A stretch of 64,000 nucleotides of DNA, taken from positions 372,001 through 436,000 of the forward strand of contig NZ_KK069989.1 in the NCBI RefSeq assembly GCF_000576425.1, given 5' to 3'. The DNA is from Brachybacterium phenoliresistens. Lineage in GTDB: Bacteria; Actinomycetota; Actinomycetes; Actinomycetales; Dermabacteraceae. This document shows, in pieces, positions 25,807 to 33,139 of this stretch. Position 1 is the stretch's first letter; each line of letters starts with the position of its first letter. Both the position numbers and the translations under genes were made by a program. Below the pieces are notes generated by a model. It did not search any database, was not told where the DNA came from, and saw only the letters and a list, made by a program, of their open reading frames with translations.

Positions 25807-25812
25807 TACCCT
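25807..25812 (+). promoter_or_regulatory. -10 box of leaderless gene at 25820
   Basis: TACCCT 7 bases before the ATG. Confidence 0.45.
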
Positions 25813-25819
25813 CGCGGGC

Positions 25820-26335
25820 ATGGGTACGCCACCGCTCGTGATCGGATCCGCCCAGGGCAGGCCGATGCCGACCCTGCCGACGACGGAGATCGGACTGCGG
25901 CGCCTCGGGTCGGCGGCGCTGGGCGGCGGCGCGGTCGTCCTCGTCCTCGCCGCGACCGGCGTGGCCGTCGTCCTCGAGGGCACGGCGCCGGTCACCGCGC
26001 TGATCGCGGTGGCGCTGCTGATCGCATGCGCGGCGCCGATGATCCTCACCGGCCGGCGCGTCCTGCGTGCCGTGCACGCCGCACAGGGCGGCCCCGTCCA
26101 CATCGCCCCGCCCTACGCCTTCCGCGTCGAGAAGGACGAGATCATCTTCCCGCCCTGGTACCGCGGCCGCGGCGAGGTCTGGCTGCTCTCGCAGACCACC
26201 CTGCGGAGCCGCCGGACCCGTCGCGGCGCCGTCCTCGAGATGCGGGCTCCTCAGCGTCGACCGCGCCGCTTCTCCCAGTCCGCCCTGGCGCTGCCCGTCG
26301 AGGACGTGATCGCCCAGGTCGAGGCTCGCCGCTGA
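25820..26335 (+). CDS. Two-helix membrane protein with PH-like basic tail, unknown
   Basis: 171 aa. Two helices at ~30-52 and 58-78, then a C-terminal cytoplasmic domain (~95-171) with FRVEKDEIIFPPWYRGRGEV, rich in Trp and Arg, which resembles the small PH-like domain that follows two helices in many actinobacterial membrane proteins. No catalytic motif. A tandem array begins at its stop codon. Confidence 0.7.
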   Translation: MGTPPLVIGSAQGRPMPTLPTTEIGLRRLGSAALGGGAVVLVLAATGVAVVLEGTAPVTALIAVALLIACAAPMILTGRRVLRAVHAAQGGPVHIAPPYAFRVEKDEIIFPPWYRGRGEVWLLSQTTLRSRRTRRGAVLEMRAPQRRPRRFSQSALALPVEDVIAQVEARR

Positions 26336-26401
26336 GGCATGCCCGGAGGACGAGGCATGCCCGGATCATGCGTGCCTGGATCAAGAGGCGTGCCCGGATC
26401 G
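26333..26401. repeat. Four-unit tandem repeat beginning at the stop codon
   Basis: Units of 18, 18, 15 and 18 bases built on GAGGCATGCCCGGA; the first unit starts with the TGA of the preceding gene. It lies between that gene and the convergent methyltransferase stop. Confidence 0.85.
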
Positions 26402-26408
26402 GCACGCC

Positions 26409-27440
26409 TCAGCCGGCGGACGGGCCCTGCTGCTGCGCCACAGCTCCCGCGACCCGGGCGATCTGCGCCGGCCCCACCCGGCAGCAGCCGCCGATCAGCC
26501 GGGCGCCCGCCGCCGCCAGCTGCGGGACCGCCCCCGGAAGATCCGCGCCCGGCTCCCCGGGCAGCCAGCGGCGATGCACGTGGTCCCAGATCTCGCCGCT
26601 GTTGGGGTACGCCAGCAGCGGCACGTCCAGCTCCTCCGCCAGGATCCGCAGCGCCGCCACCGCATCGGGCACCGGGCAGCAGTTCACGCCGACGGCGATC
26701 AGGGAGCTGCCCCGCAGCACCCGGGCCGCCTCGCGCAGGTCCGTGCCGTCGCCGAGGGAGCCCTCGCGCACCGTCATGCTCAGCATCGCCGGAACGGGAA
26801 GGCCCTCGAGCTCGCCGGCCAGCGCCTCCACCTCGCGGATGCTGGGCACCGTCTCGGCCAGCAGCACGTCCGCGGCGGTGTCCGCGAGGATTTCCAGCCG
26901 CGGCCGATGCCAGGCCGCGAGCTCCCGCGCGCTGAGCCCGTAGGCGCCGTCGTACTCCGTGCCCGCGCCGGGACCCGCTCCGTAGGGGCCGATGGAGGCC
27001 GCGACGAGGCGGAGCGCGGACCCGCGGCCCGCCGGCGCCGCACCGGGGTCCGCGTCGCCGCGGGAGCCCTCGGCCCGGGCATCGCTGTCGCCCCCGGCAG
27101 CGGCCGGGGCGTCGGCGGCCTGCCGGGCGAGGTCCACGCTGGCCCGCAGCAGCTGCTCGAGCTCCTCCGGGGCGGCTCCCGCGCGCGCCAGACCATCGGC
27201 GGTGACCTGGTACGAGCAGCTCGTCGCCACCTGAGCGCCTGCAGCGAAGAAGTCCGCGTGCGCGGCGCGGACCTCCTCCGGGCGCTCCCGCAGGATCTGC
27301 GCCGACCACAGCTCTCCGGTGACGTCCAGCCCCCGATCGGCCAGATGGGTGCCCAGCCCGCCGTCCAGCACCCGCGGCGGAGCGCTGCGATCGGCGAGGA
27401 CATCGGCGAAGGAGGGGGCGGAGGGCGCAGCGGGATTCAC
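26409..27440 (-). CDS. mmuM: Homocysteine S-methyltransferase
   Basis: 343 aa, cytoplasmic zinc TIM barrel that methylates homocysteine to methionine using S-methylmethionine (or SAM). The motif VLDGGLGTHL opens the barrel, and the zinc cysteines are visible in GVNCC (~235) and GGCCR (~320). An Ala/Asp/Gly-rich insert (~110-140) is unusual. Start GTG 27440 is set by a TACCCT box exactly 6 bases upstream (leaderless); the next in-frame start would lose the barrel opening. Divergent from an amino-acid permease that likely brings in S-methylmethionine. Confidence 0.9.
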   Translation of the reverse strand: MNPAAPSAPSFADVLADRSAPPRVLDGGLGTHLADRGLDVTGELWSAQILRERPEEVRAAHADFFAAGAQVATSCSYQVTADGLARAGAAPEELEQLLRASVDLARQAADAPAAAGGDSDARAEGSRGDADPGAAPAGRGSALRLVAASIGPYGAGPGAGTEYDGAYGLSARELAAWHRPRLEILADTAADVLLAETVPSIREVEALAGELEGLPVPAMLSMTVREGSLGDGTDLREAARVLRGSSLIAVGVNCCPVPDAVAALRILAEELDVPLLAYPNSGEIWDHVHRRWLPGEPGADLPGAVPQLAAAGARLIGGCCRVGPAQIARVAGAVAQQQGPSAG

Positions 27441-27446
27441 CGTTCG

Positions 27447-27452
27447 AGGGTA
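27447..27452 (-). promoter_or_regulatory. -10 box of leaderless mmuM
   Basis: TACCCT on the minus strand, 6 bases before GTG 27440. Confidence 0.5.
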
Positions 27453-27568
27453 CGGCCGCGCCGCGCCGTCCCGCGGCCGGCGCCGCCCGCATGAACGCGG
27501 ATGACACGGCGCGGCGCACGCCGCCCCGCCCCCGGTACCGTTCCTCCGTTCCCGACCCAGGAGGCGCC

Positions 27569-29050
27569 ATGGCCCGCCCCGATGTCCCCCACGGCGCCGC
27601 CGGCGCCCCCGCCGCGCTCGTCGCCGAGCCCGCCCGCGACCCATCGGCCGCAGCGCCGGAGGCGGGGGAGGGCGAGCTGCGCTCCGGCCTGCGCCGCACC
27701 ATGGCCTCGCGCCACCTGGTGATGATCGCCCTCGGCGGCGTGATCGGCTCGGGGCTGTTCGTCTCCTCCGGGTACACGATCTCGCAGGCCGGCCCGCTGG
27801 GCGCCGTGCTCGCGTACGTGATCGGCGCCCTGGTGGCCTACATGGTGATGGCGAGCCTCGGAGAGCTGTCCGCGAAGCACCCGGTGGCCGGCGGCTTCCA
27901 CGCCCACGCCACGCGGAACCTGGGCCCGGCCTGGGGCTTCGCGACCGCGTGGCTGTACTGGCTGTGCTGGGCGGTGGCGCTGGGCAGCGAGTTCACGGCC
28001 GCCGGCATCCTCATGCAGCGCTGGTTCCCCGGCGTCGAAGTCTGGGTGTGGTGCCTTGTCTTCGCGTCGCTGCTGTTCGCGATGAACGCCGTCTCCTCCC
28101 GGGTGTTCGCCGAGACGGAGTTCTGGTTCTCCCTGGTCAAGGTCGCCGCCGTGGTGGCGATCATCGTCGTCGGCGCCGCGACGATCCTCGGCATCAACCC
28201 GGTCGCGGAGGCCGGCACCGGGGGACTGGGCGGCTTCGTCACCGACGAGGGACTGTTCCCCCGCGGGGCCACGGGCGTCCTGGTCACCGTGCTGGCCGTG
28301 TTCTACGCCTTCAGCGGCACCGAGCTGATCGGCGTCGCCGCCGGCGAGGCGCGGGACCCCGAGCGCACGATCCCGCGGGCGATCCGCACCGCCGTGATCC
28401 GCCTGGCCGTCTTCTTCATCGGCGCGATCGCCGTGATCGCCGCCCTGGTCCCCTTCGAGACCGCCGGCACCGACGAGAGCCCCTTCGTCACCGTGCTGGA
28501 CCGTGCGGGCCTGCCCGCCGGCGGCGACCTCATGAACTTCGTGATCATCACGGCGCTGCTCTCGGCCGGGAACTCCGGCCTGTACTCCTGCGCGCGGATG
28601 CTCCACTCCCTGGGCGCCGAGGGGCAGGCGCCGCGCTGGCTCTCGCGCACCACCGGCCGCGGCATCCCCCTGATCGCCCTGTCGCTGTCGATGCTGGGCG
28701 GCCTCGCCTCCCTGCTCACCAGCGTGATCGCCCCGGGCAGCCTCTTCCTGGCGCTCGTGTCCATCGCCGGGTTCGCGGTGGTGGCGGTGTGGATCATCAT
28801 CTGCGCCTCGCACCTGGGCTTCCGCCGCCGGTACCGGCGCGACGGCGGCGACCTGGCCGACCTCCCGTACCGTGCGCCCCTGTTCCCGGTGCTGCCGATC
28901 ATCGCGCTGGTGCTGCTGGGCGCCTCGCTCATCGGCGTCGCCCTGGACCCGGCGCAGCGGGCCGCCCTCTGGTGCGGGGTGCCGTTCACCCTCGCCTGCC
29001 TGGCCTGGTTCCGCCTGCGCCACGGGCCCGGGGTCTTCTCGCCGCGCTGA
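27569..29050 (+). CDS. APC/AAT-family amino-acid permease, likely S-methylmethionine transporter
   Basis: 493 aa, twelve-helix secondary transporter. After a 40-residue Ala-rich leader, helix 1 carries the AAT signature MIALGGVIGSGLFVSSGYTI, followed by GELSAKHPVAGGFHAHA and GWxxxxYW-type segments (FATAWLYWLCWAVALGSEFT). The family includes GabP, ProY and MmuP. Pairing with the divergent homocysteine S-methyltransferase, as in mmuP-mmuM of E. coli, makes S-methylmethionine the best guess for substrate; GABA or proline cannot be excluded. AGGAGG lies 5 bases before ATG 27569. Confidence 0.88.
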   Translation: MARPDVPHGAAGAPAALVAEPARDPSAAAPEAGEGELRSGLRRTMASRHLVMIALGGVIGSGLFVSSGYTISQAGPLGAVLAYVIGALVAYMVMASLGELSAKHPVAGGFHAHATRNLGPAWGFATAWLYWLCWAVALGSEFTAAGILMQRWFPGVEVWVWCLVFASLLFAMNAVSSRVFAETEFWFSLVKVAAVVAIIVVGAATILGINPVAEAGTGGLGGFVTDEGLFPRGATGVLVTVLAVFYAFSGTELIGVAAGEARDPERTIPRAIRTAVIRLAVFFIGAIAVIAALVPFETAGTDESPFVTVLDRAGLPAGGDLMNFVIITALLSAGNSGLYSCARMLHSLGAEGQAPRWLSRTTGRGIPLIALSLSMLGGLASLLTSVIAPGSLFLALVSIAGFAVVAVWIIICASHLGFRRRYRRDGGDLADLPYRAPLFPVLPIIALVLLGASLIGVALDPAQRAALWCGVPFTLACLAWFRLRHGPGVFSPR

Positions 29051-29215
29051 GTCCTGCCTATCCCGGGCCGAGGGGCCGGGCCGAGGGGGCGCCGCGCCGC
29101 CGGCGTCTGACCGGCGGGTGACCATCGGATGCCGGGACGGTGACGTGCGATGACGCGGCGGGAGCGCTCTCCTAGAGTGCAGGAGCCCCGTCCTCCCGAC
29201 CCCAGGAGAACCCCC

Positions 29216-30175
29216 GTGAACTCCCCTCTCGCCCGTCGCACCCTCATCGCCGGCCTCGGCGGCGCCGCCATCGGCACCGCCGCGCTCGCTGCCGTCGCCG
29301 CTCCCGCCGGCGCCGCCCCGGTCCCCGCCCGCGGAGGCGGCGCCGCCCTCATCGGGAAGGCGAAGCGGGACCGCCTGCACATCATGAGCTTCAACATCCG
29401 CTACGACCGCTCGCGCACCGGCGACACCCAGCCGGGCGACCCCGATCACTGGCCGGACCGCGAGCCCATCCTCATCGACCTCCTCGAGCGCGAGCAGCCC
29501 ACCGTGCTGGGCGTGCAGGAGGCGCTGTACCACCAGATGGCCGCCGTCGAGAAGGCCCTGCCCGGCCACCGCATGGTCGGCTTCGGCCGCGAGGGCGGCA
29601 GCGCCGGCGAGTACTCCGCGATCTTCTACGACACCGCCCGCCTCGAGGTCCTGGCCTGGGACCAGTTCTGGCTCTCCGACACCCCCGACGTGATCGGCTC
29701 CGCCACCTGGGGCAACACCGTCACTCGCATCGTCGTGTGGGCGCGGCTGCGCGACCTGGCCAGCGGCACGGAGTTCGCGGTGATCAACACCCACTTCGAC
29801 CACCGGTCCGAGCCCGCGCGCATCAAGAGCGCCCAGGCCATGATCGACCTGTTCGAGGGCGGCGAGCTCGACCAGCTGCCCACCATCGTCACCGGCGACT
29901 TCAACTCCGTCGCCCACGGCTCCGGCGCCTACACCACCCTGGTCGCCGACGGCCCGACCCTCGACACCTGGGACACCGCGGCCGAGCAGCTCACCCCCGC
30001 CTGGGGCACCTTCCCCGGGTACGAGGATCCCGTCGAGGGCGGCAGCCGCATCGACTGGGTGCTCGCCACCGGCGACGTCACGGTCCACCAGGCCGCCATC
30101 AACGTCCACCGCGACAAGGACGGCTCCTACCCCTCCGACCACGCCCCCGTGCAGGCGCTCGTCCAGCTGCCCTGA
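29216..30175 (+). CDS. Secreted endonuclease/exonuclease/phosphatase-family protein
   Basis: 319 aa. N-terminal RRTLIAGLGGAAIGTAALAA with an AGA/APA cleavage zone is a Tat-like signal peptide. The EEP fold follows: IMSFNIRYD (~60), VQEAL with metal Glu (~103), NTHFDH with catalytic His (~184), TGDFNS (~223) and the final SDHAPV (~307). The spacing and the WGN/D motifs resemble the surface-hydrolase branch that includes sugar-phospho-lipases and phosphodiesterases rather than DNA repair enzymes. GTG 29216 has AGGAG upstream, and a TAGAGT -10 box lies at 29173-29178. Confidence 0.9.
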   Translation: MNSPLARRTLIAGLGGAAIGTAALAAVAAPAGAAPVPARGGGAALIGKAKRDRLHIMSFNIRYDRSRTGDTQPGDPDHWPDREPILIDLLEREQPTVLGVQEALYHQMAAVEKALPGHRMVGFGREGGSAGEYSAIFYDTARLEVLAWDQFWLSDTPDVIGSATWGNTVTRIVVWARLRDLASGTEFAVINTHFDHRSEPARIKSAQAMIDLFEGGELDQLPTIVTGDFNSVAHGSGAYTTLVADGPTLDTWDTAAEQLTPAWGTFPGYEDPVEGGSRIDWVLATGDVTVHQAAINVHRDKDGSYPSDHAPVQALVQLP

Positions 30176-30197
30176 CCCGTCCCGGCGCGGCGGCCGA

Positions 30198-30203
30198 TAG
30201 TCT
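30198..30203 (+). promoter_or_regulatory. -10 box of leaderless gene at 30210
   Basis: TAGTCT exactly 6 bases before the ATG. Confidence 0.5.
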
Positions 30204-30209
30204 CCCCCG

Positions 30210-30710
30210 ATGACCGGGAAACCCAGGACCGAGGACGCCGCGCCGGTGCGCCGCATCGACCACGTCGCGATCGCGGCGCATGACGCCGACGCGGCCGCGC
30301 AGTACTACGAGGGCACCCTCGGCATGCGGCGGGTGCGGGACGAGGAGGTCGCCGAGACCGGCTCGCGGCTGGTGTGGCTGGAACCGGTGGGCATGCCCGC
30401 CGGCGGGGCGCGCTTCCAGATCGTGCAGCCCCTGCGCGACGGCCCCGTGGCCGAGTTCCTCTCCCTCCGCGGGGAGGGGCTGCACCACGTGTGCTTCGCC
30501 GTGGACGACGCGGCGGCCTTCCTCGCCGAGCGCGGCGAGGAGGAGTCGGCCCTGTTCACCGGCGGGTTCGGCCTGCCGTGCGCCTTCCTCGGATCCGCGC
30601 CGGAGGGCATGGCCGTCGAGATCGTCGAGCCCGCGCCCGGTGCGCAGGCTTCCCCCGTCGACCCCGTCGACCCCGTCGACCCTGTCGGAGCGGAGCACCC
30701 GTGGACCTGA
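30210..30710 (+). CDS. VOC-family (glyoxalase/epimerase-like) protein
   Basis: 166 aa, two betaalphabetabetabeta modules. Metal-site residues: His in RRIDHVAIAA (~18), His-His in GLHHVCFAVDD (~94) and Glu in MAVEIVEP (~138), a pattern typical of methylmalonyl-CoA epimerase-like members. The C-terminal tail contains a 9-base DNA repeat (GTCGACCCC, 30657-30687) encoding VDPVDPVDPV. The stop lies 10 bases inside the following DUF1905 frame, indicating coupling. A specific substrate cannot be assigned. Confidence 0.8.
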   Translation: MTGKPRTEDAAPVRRIDHVAIAAHDADAAAQYYEGTLGMRRVRDEEVAETGSRLVWLEPVGMPAGGARFQIVQPLRDGPVAEFLSLRGEGLHHVCFAVDDAAAFLAERGEEESALFTGGFGLPCAFLGSAPEGMAVEIVEPAPGAQASPVDPVDPVDPVGAEHPWT

Positions 30711-31044
30711 GCTTCGTCGCCGCCCTCGTGTCCTGGCGCGGGCCGGCCCCCTTCGTCTTCGCCCCGGCGCCGGAGGACGCGGCCGATGAGATCGCCGATG
30801 TCGCCGCGCGCCTCACCTACGGCTGGGGCGCGATCCCGGCGACCGTGCGGCTCACCGCCCTCGACGGCGGCGAGGGGACGCGGCGGACGCCCCGCCCGGG
30901 GACGCCGGCATCGCCTACACCACCTCGCTGTTCCCGCGCGAGGGCACCTACTTCGTGCCCGTGAAGGTCGCCGTGCAGCGCGCCGCCGGCGTCGGCGTCG
31001 GGGACCGCGTGCGCATCGACCTCCACCTCGAGCTGCGGCGCTGA
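30701..31044 (+). pseudogene. DUF1905-domain gene broken by a single-base frameshift
   Basis: The first part, from GTG 30701, reads VDLSFVAALVSWRGPAPFVF and LTYGWGAIPATVRL, the N-terminal half of DUF1905. That frame then goes out of phase and stops at 30964. The C-terminal half, AYTTSLFPREGTYFVPVKVA to HLELRR, is in another frame ending at 31044. Restoring one G in the GGGG run at 30874-30877 rejoins both halves into a normal ~114-aa protein. Either a genuine recent pseudogene or an assembly error in a homopolymer. Overlaps the VOC gene by 10 bases. Confidence 0.8.
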
Positions 31045-31124
31045 TCCCGTCCGATTCGTCCGTTGTGCCCCGCCGTCCCGATCCGGGCGATACCCTGCGA
31101 GCACCGACGACCGAGGAGCCGACC

Positions 31125-31709
31125 ATGTTCGATCTGACGGCGAGCGCCGACCGCGCGGCGGTCCTGGTGGCAGGCGTCTTCGACGCCCAGCTCGAGGACC
31201 CCACCCCGTGCCCCGAGATGCGGGTGCGCGAGCTCGTCGCGCACCTGCACGGCCTGGCGATCGCCTTCGGCGACGCCGCCGCCAAGGTCGACGGCCCCAC
31301 CACCCGCACCCCGCCGGACCCCGCCGCCTCCGTCCTCGTCCCGGACTGGCGCGAGGCCGCCCCGGCGGCCCTCGCCGCGCTGGGCCGCGCCTGGCAGGAT
31401 CCCGCCGCCTGGGAGGGCATGACGGCCGCCGGCGGCGTGGAGATGCCCGCAGAGGTGACCGCCATGGTCGCCCTCGACGAGCTCGTCCTGCACAGCTGGG
31501 ATCTCGCCGTCGCCACCGGCCAGAGCTTCGATCCCGACCCCGCCGCCCTCGACATCGCCGAGCAGTTCTGCGCGGACATCGGCGAGGACCCGGCCGAGCG
31601 GGCGGGGCTGTTCGGCCCGCGGGTGCCCGTCCCCGAGGGCTCCGGACAGCTGGACCGCGTGCTGGGGCTCTCGGGCCGCGATCCGTTCTGGACCCCGCCG
31701 GAGGACTGA
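31125..31709 (+). CDS. TIGR03086-family (mycothiol-isomerase/DinB-like) protein
   Basis: 194 aa, four-helix bundle. Opening PTPCPEMRVRELVAHLHGLAI (~26-46) contains the first metal His of the MDMPI_N/DinB fold, and VALDELVLHSWDLAVATG (~117-134) carries the second His-x3-Asp pair. This family is nearly confined to mycothiol-using actinobacteria and is annotated as metal-binding with unknown substrate. GAGGAGC precedes ATG 31125; a TACCCT -10 box is at 31091-31096. Confidence 0.85.
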   Translation: MFDLTASADRAAVLVAGVFDAQLEDPTPCPEMRVRELVAHLHGLAIAFGDAAAKVDGPTTRTPPDPAASVLVPDWREAAPAALAALGRAWQDPAAWEGMTAAGGVEMPAEVTAMVALDELVLHSWDLAVATGQSFDPDPAALDIAEQFCADIGEDPAERAGLFGPRVPVPEGSGQLDRVLGLSGRDPFWTPPED

Positions 31710-31733
31710 CGCGCAGCGAACCGTCGCGGCGCG

Positions 31734-32897
31734 TCAGGCGCCGATGCGCGCGCGGATCGCGAGGACCGCTGCGGCGCGCGCCCATTCGTTGAACTCGAAC
31801 GGTGCGATCTCCAGGCTGATCAGGGCACCGTTCGGATGGGCGTGCGCGGTGATGGCCTCGTCGATCTCGGCGCGTGCGAGCTCGGTGACGGCGATCCCGT
31901 CGCCGGTGACGACGACCTTCTGCGGGTCCAGGGTGTTGGCGAGCGTCGCCGTCGCCGCGCCGAGGGCGCGGCCGGCGATCCGGAACACCTCCAGCGCCTC
32001 CTCGTCCCCCGCCCGGGCCAGCGCGACCAGCCCGGGGTAGTCGATCCCGGGGCGCGCAAGGGTGCGCAGCATGGCATCGTTCGTGAGCGCGGCGGAGAAG
32101 CAGGCGCGCCGGCAGTACGGGCAGATCGGCCCGTCCTCGCTCAGCGGCAGATGGTCCAGCCGTCCCGCCTTGCCGTGCGTCCCCGTGACGAGCCGGCCGT
32201 CGAGGATCATCCCGAACCCCAGGCCGACCCCGACGGTCAGCAGCACCAGGGAGTCGAGGCCGGATCCGACGCCGAAGAGGTGCTCCGCCGCGGTGAGGCA
32301 GCGCACGTCGTTCTCGACGTGCGCCGGGATGCCGAGCGCCTCGTCGACCAGGCGGGCCAGGGGCACGCCCTGCCATCCGTGGTACGAGGAGTCGACCATC
32401 GCGCCCAGTCCGGGGATCATCCGGACGTCGGCTCCCAGGGCGACGCCGGCCGCGGCGAGGGGCGGGTGCGGTGCCTCGAGGCGCTCTCGTGCCTCCGCGA
32501 TCTGGGCGACCACCTCCTCGACCGCGCGAGAGCGCAGCGGCTCATCGGCCTCGACGAGGATCTTGGCCGACAGGTCGGTGATGACTGCGTAGAGGCGGTC
32601 GCCGGTCAGCTTGATGCCCAGGAAGCTCCAGGCCTCCGGCCGGGCGTGGAGCATCTCCCCGGGGCGTCCGGTCGCCCCGCGCAGCTCCAGGTGCCCCTCG
32701 GCAACGAGGCCGTGGTCGACCAGGTCCCGGGCGGCGCGGGTGATGCTCGCGCGGGACATGTCGAGCTCCCGGGCGATCTCGGCGCGGGACCGGGAGCCCC
32801 GCGTGAGCAGCGTGCGCAGCGTCCCGCGGTGGACCGGGCTCAGCGGAGGCCAGCCCGGGGCCGGAGATCCGCCGGGCCGGGCCGTGGGGTCTGTCAT
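31734..32897 (-). CDS. ROK-family transcriptional repressor
   Basis: 387 aa. An N-terminal winged helix-turn-helix (SRAEIARELDMSRASITRAA, ~36-55) is followed by the two-lobed ROK domain: FLGIKLTGDRLYAVITDL, the ExD element in HVENDVRCLTAAEHLFG, and the glycine-rich VGVGLGFGMILDGRLVTG. The zinc site reads CPYCRRAC, with the His in LDHLPL, although the usual GExGH is altered to GRLDH. A TAGGGT -10 box lies at 32925-32930 and GAAGGAG before the ATG. Divergent from the sugar ABC operon at 33140, which it most likely represses by binding the palindrome at 33025-33047 until its sugar effector is present. Confidence 0.92.
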   Translation of the reverse strand: MTDPTARPGGSPAPGWPPLSPVHRGTLRTLLTRGSRSRAEIARELDMSRASITRAARDLVDHGLVAEGHLELRGATGRPGEMLHARPEAWSFLGIKLTGDRLYAVITDLSAKILVEADEPLRSRAVEEVVAQIAEARERLEAPHPPLAAAGVALGADVRMIPGLGAMVDSSYHGWQGVPLARLVDEALGIPAHVENDVRCLTAAEHLFGVGSGLDSLVLLTVGVGLGFGMILDGRLVTGTHGKAGRLDHLPLSEDGPICPYCRRACFSAALTNDAMLRTLARPGIDYPGLVALARAGDEEALEVFRIAGRALGAATATLANTLDPQKVVVTGDGIAVTELARAEIDEAITAHAHPNGALISLEIAPFEFNEWARAAAVLAIRARIGA

Positions 32898-32924
32898 CGC
32901 TGCTCCTTCGCCGGGTGTGGCGAC

Positions 32925-32930
32925 ACCCTA
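32925..32930 (-). promoter_or_regulatory. -10 box of the ROK repressor gene
   Basis: TAGGGT on the minus strand 27 bases before ATG 32897, giving a short leader with GAAGGAG. Confidence 0.4.
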
Positions 32931-33024
32931 GCCGCGCTCGCTGGGGTCCGCGATCGGCGGGCTGCGTCCTCGGCGGGCCCGGTCGGCCGGTCGGCCCGGT
33001 CGCCGCCGAGGGCCGGGACAACGT

Positions 33025-33068
33025 CTTTGTTACATTCGTTGACAAAGAAAAGCGTCGCCTCGTAGCGT
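33025..33068 (+). promoter_or_regulatory. Promoter plus overlapping ROK operator for sugar ABC operon
   Basis: -35 TTGACA (33039-33044) and -10 TAGCGT (33063-33068) with an 18-base spacer. The inverted repeat CTTTGT-N11-ACAAAG (33025-33047) covers the -35 box, the classic position for repression. It lies in the gap between the ROK gene and the ABC operon. Confidence 0.65.
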
Positions 33069-33139
33069 GTGCCGCGCGGGAGGCCGGGACCCCGGCCGCG
33101 ACCCGCGCATCGCTCCATCTCAACGATGAGGACAGGACC

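Noticed and set aside
27441..27568. Possible SAM-type riboswitch before the permease/methyltransferase pair
   Set aside because: Both flanking starts have a leaderless or short-leader arrangement; no SAM-riboswitch core helices were seen in the 128-base gap.
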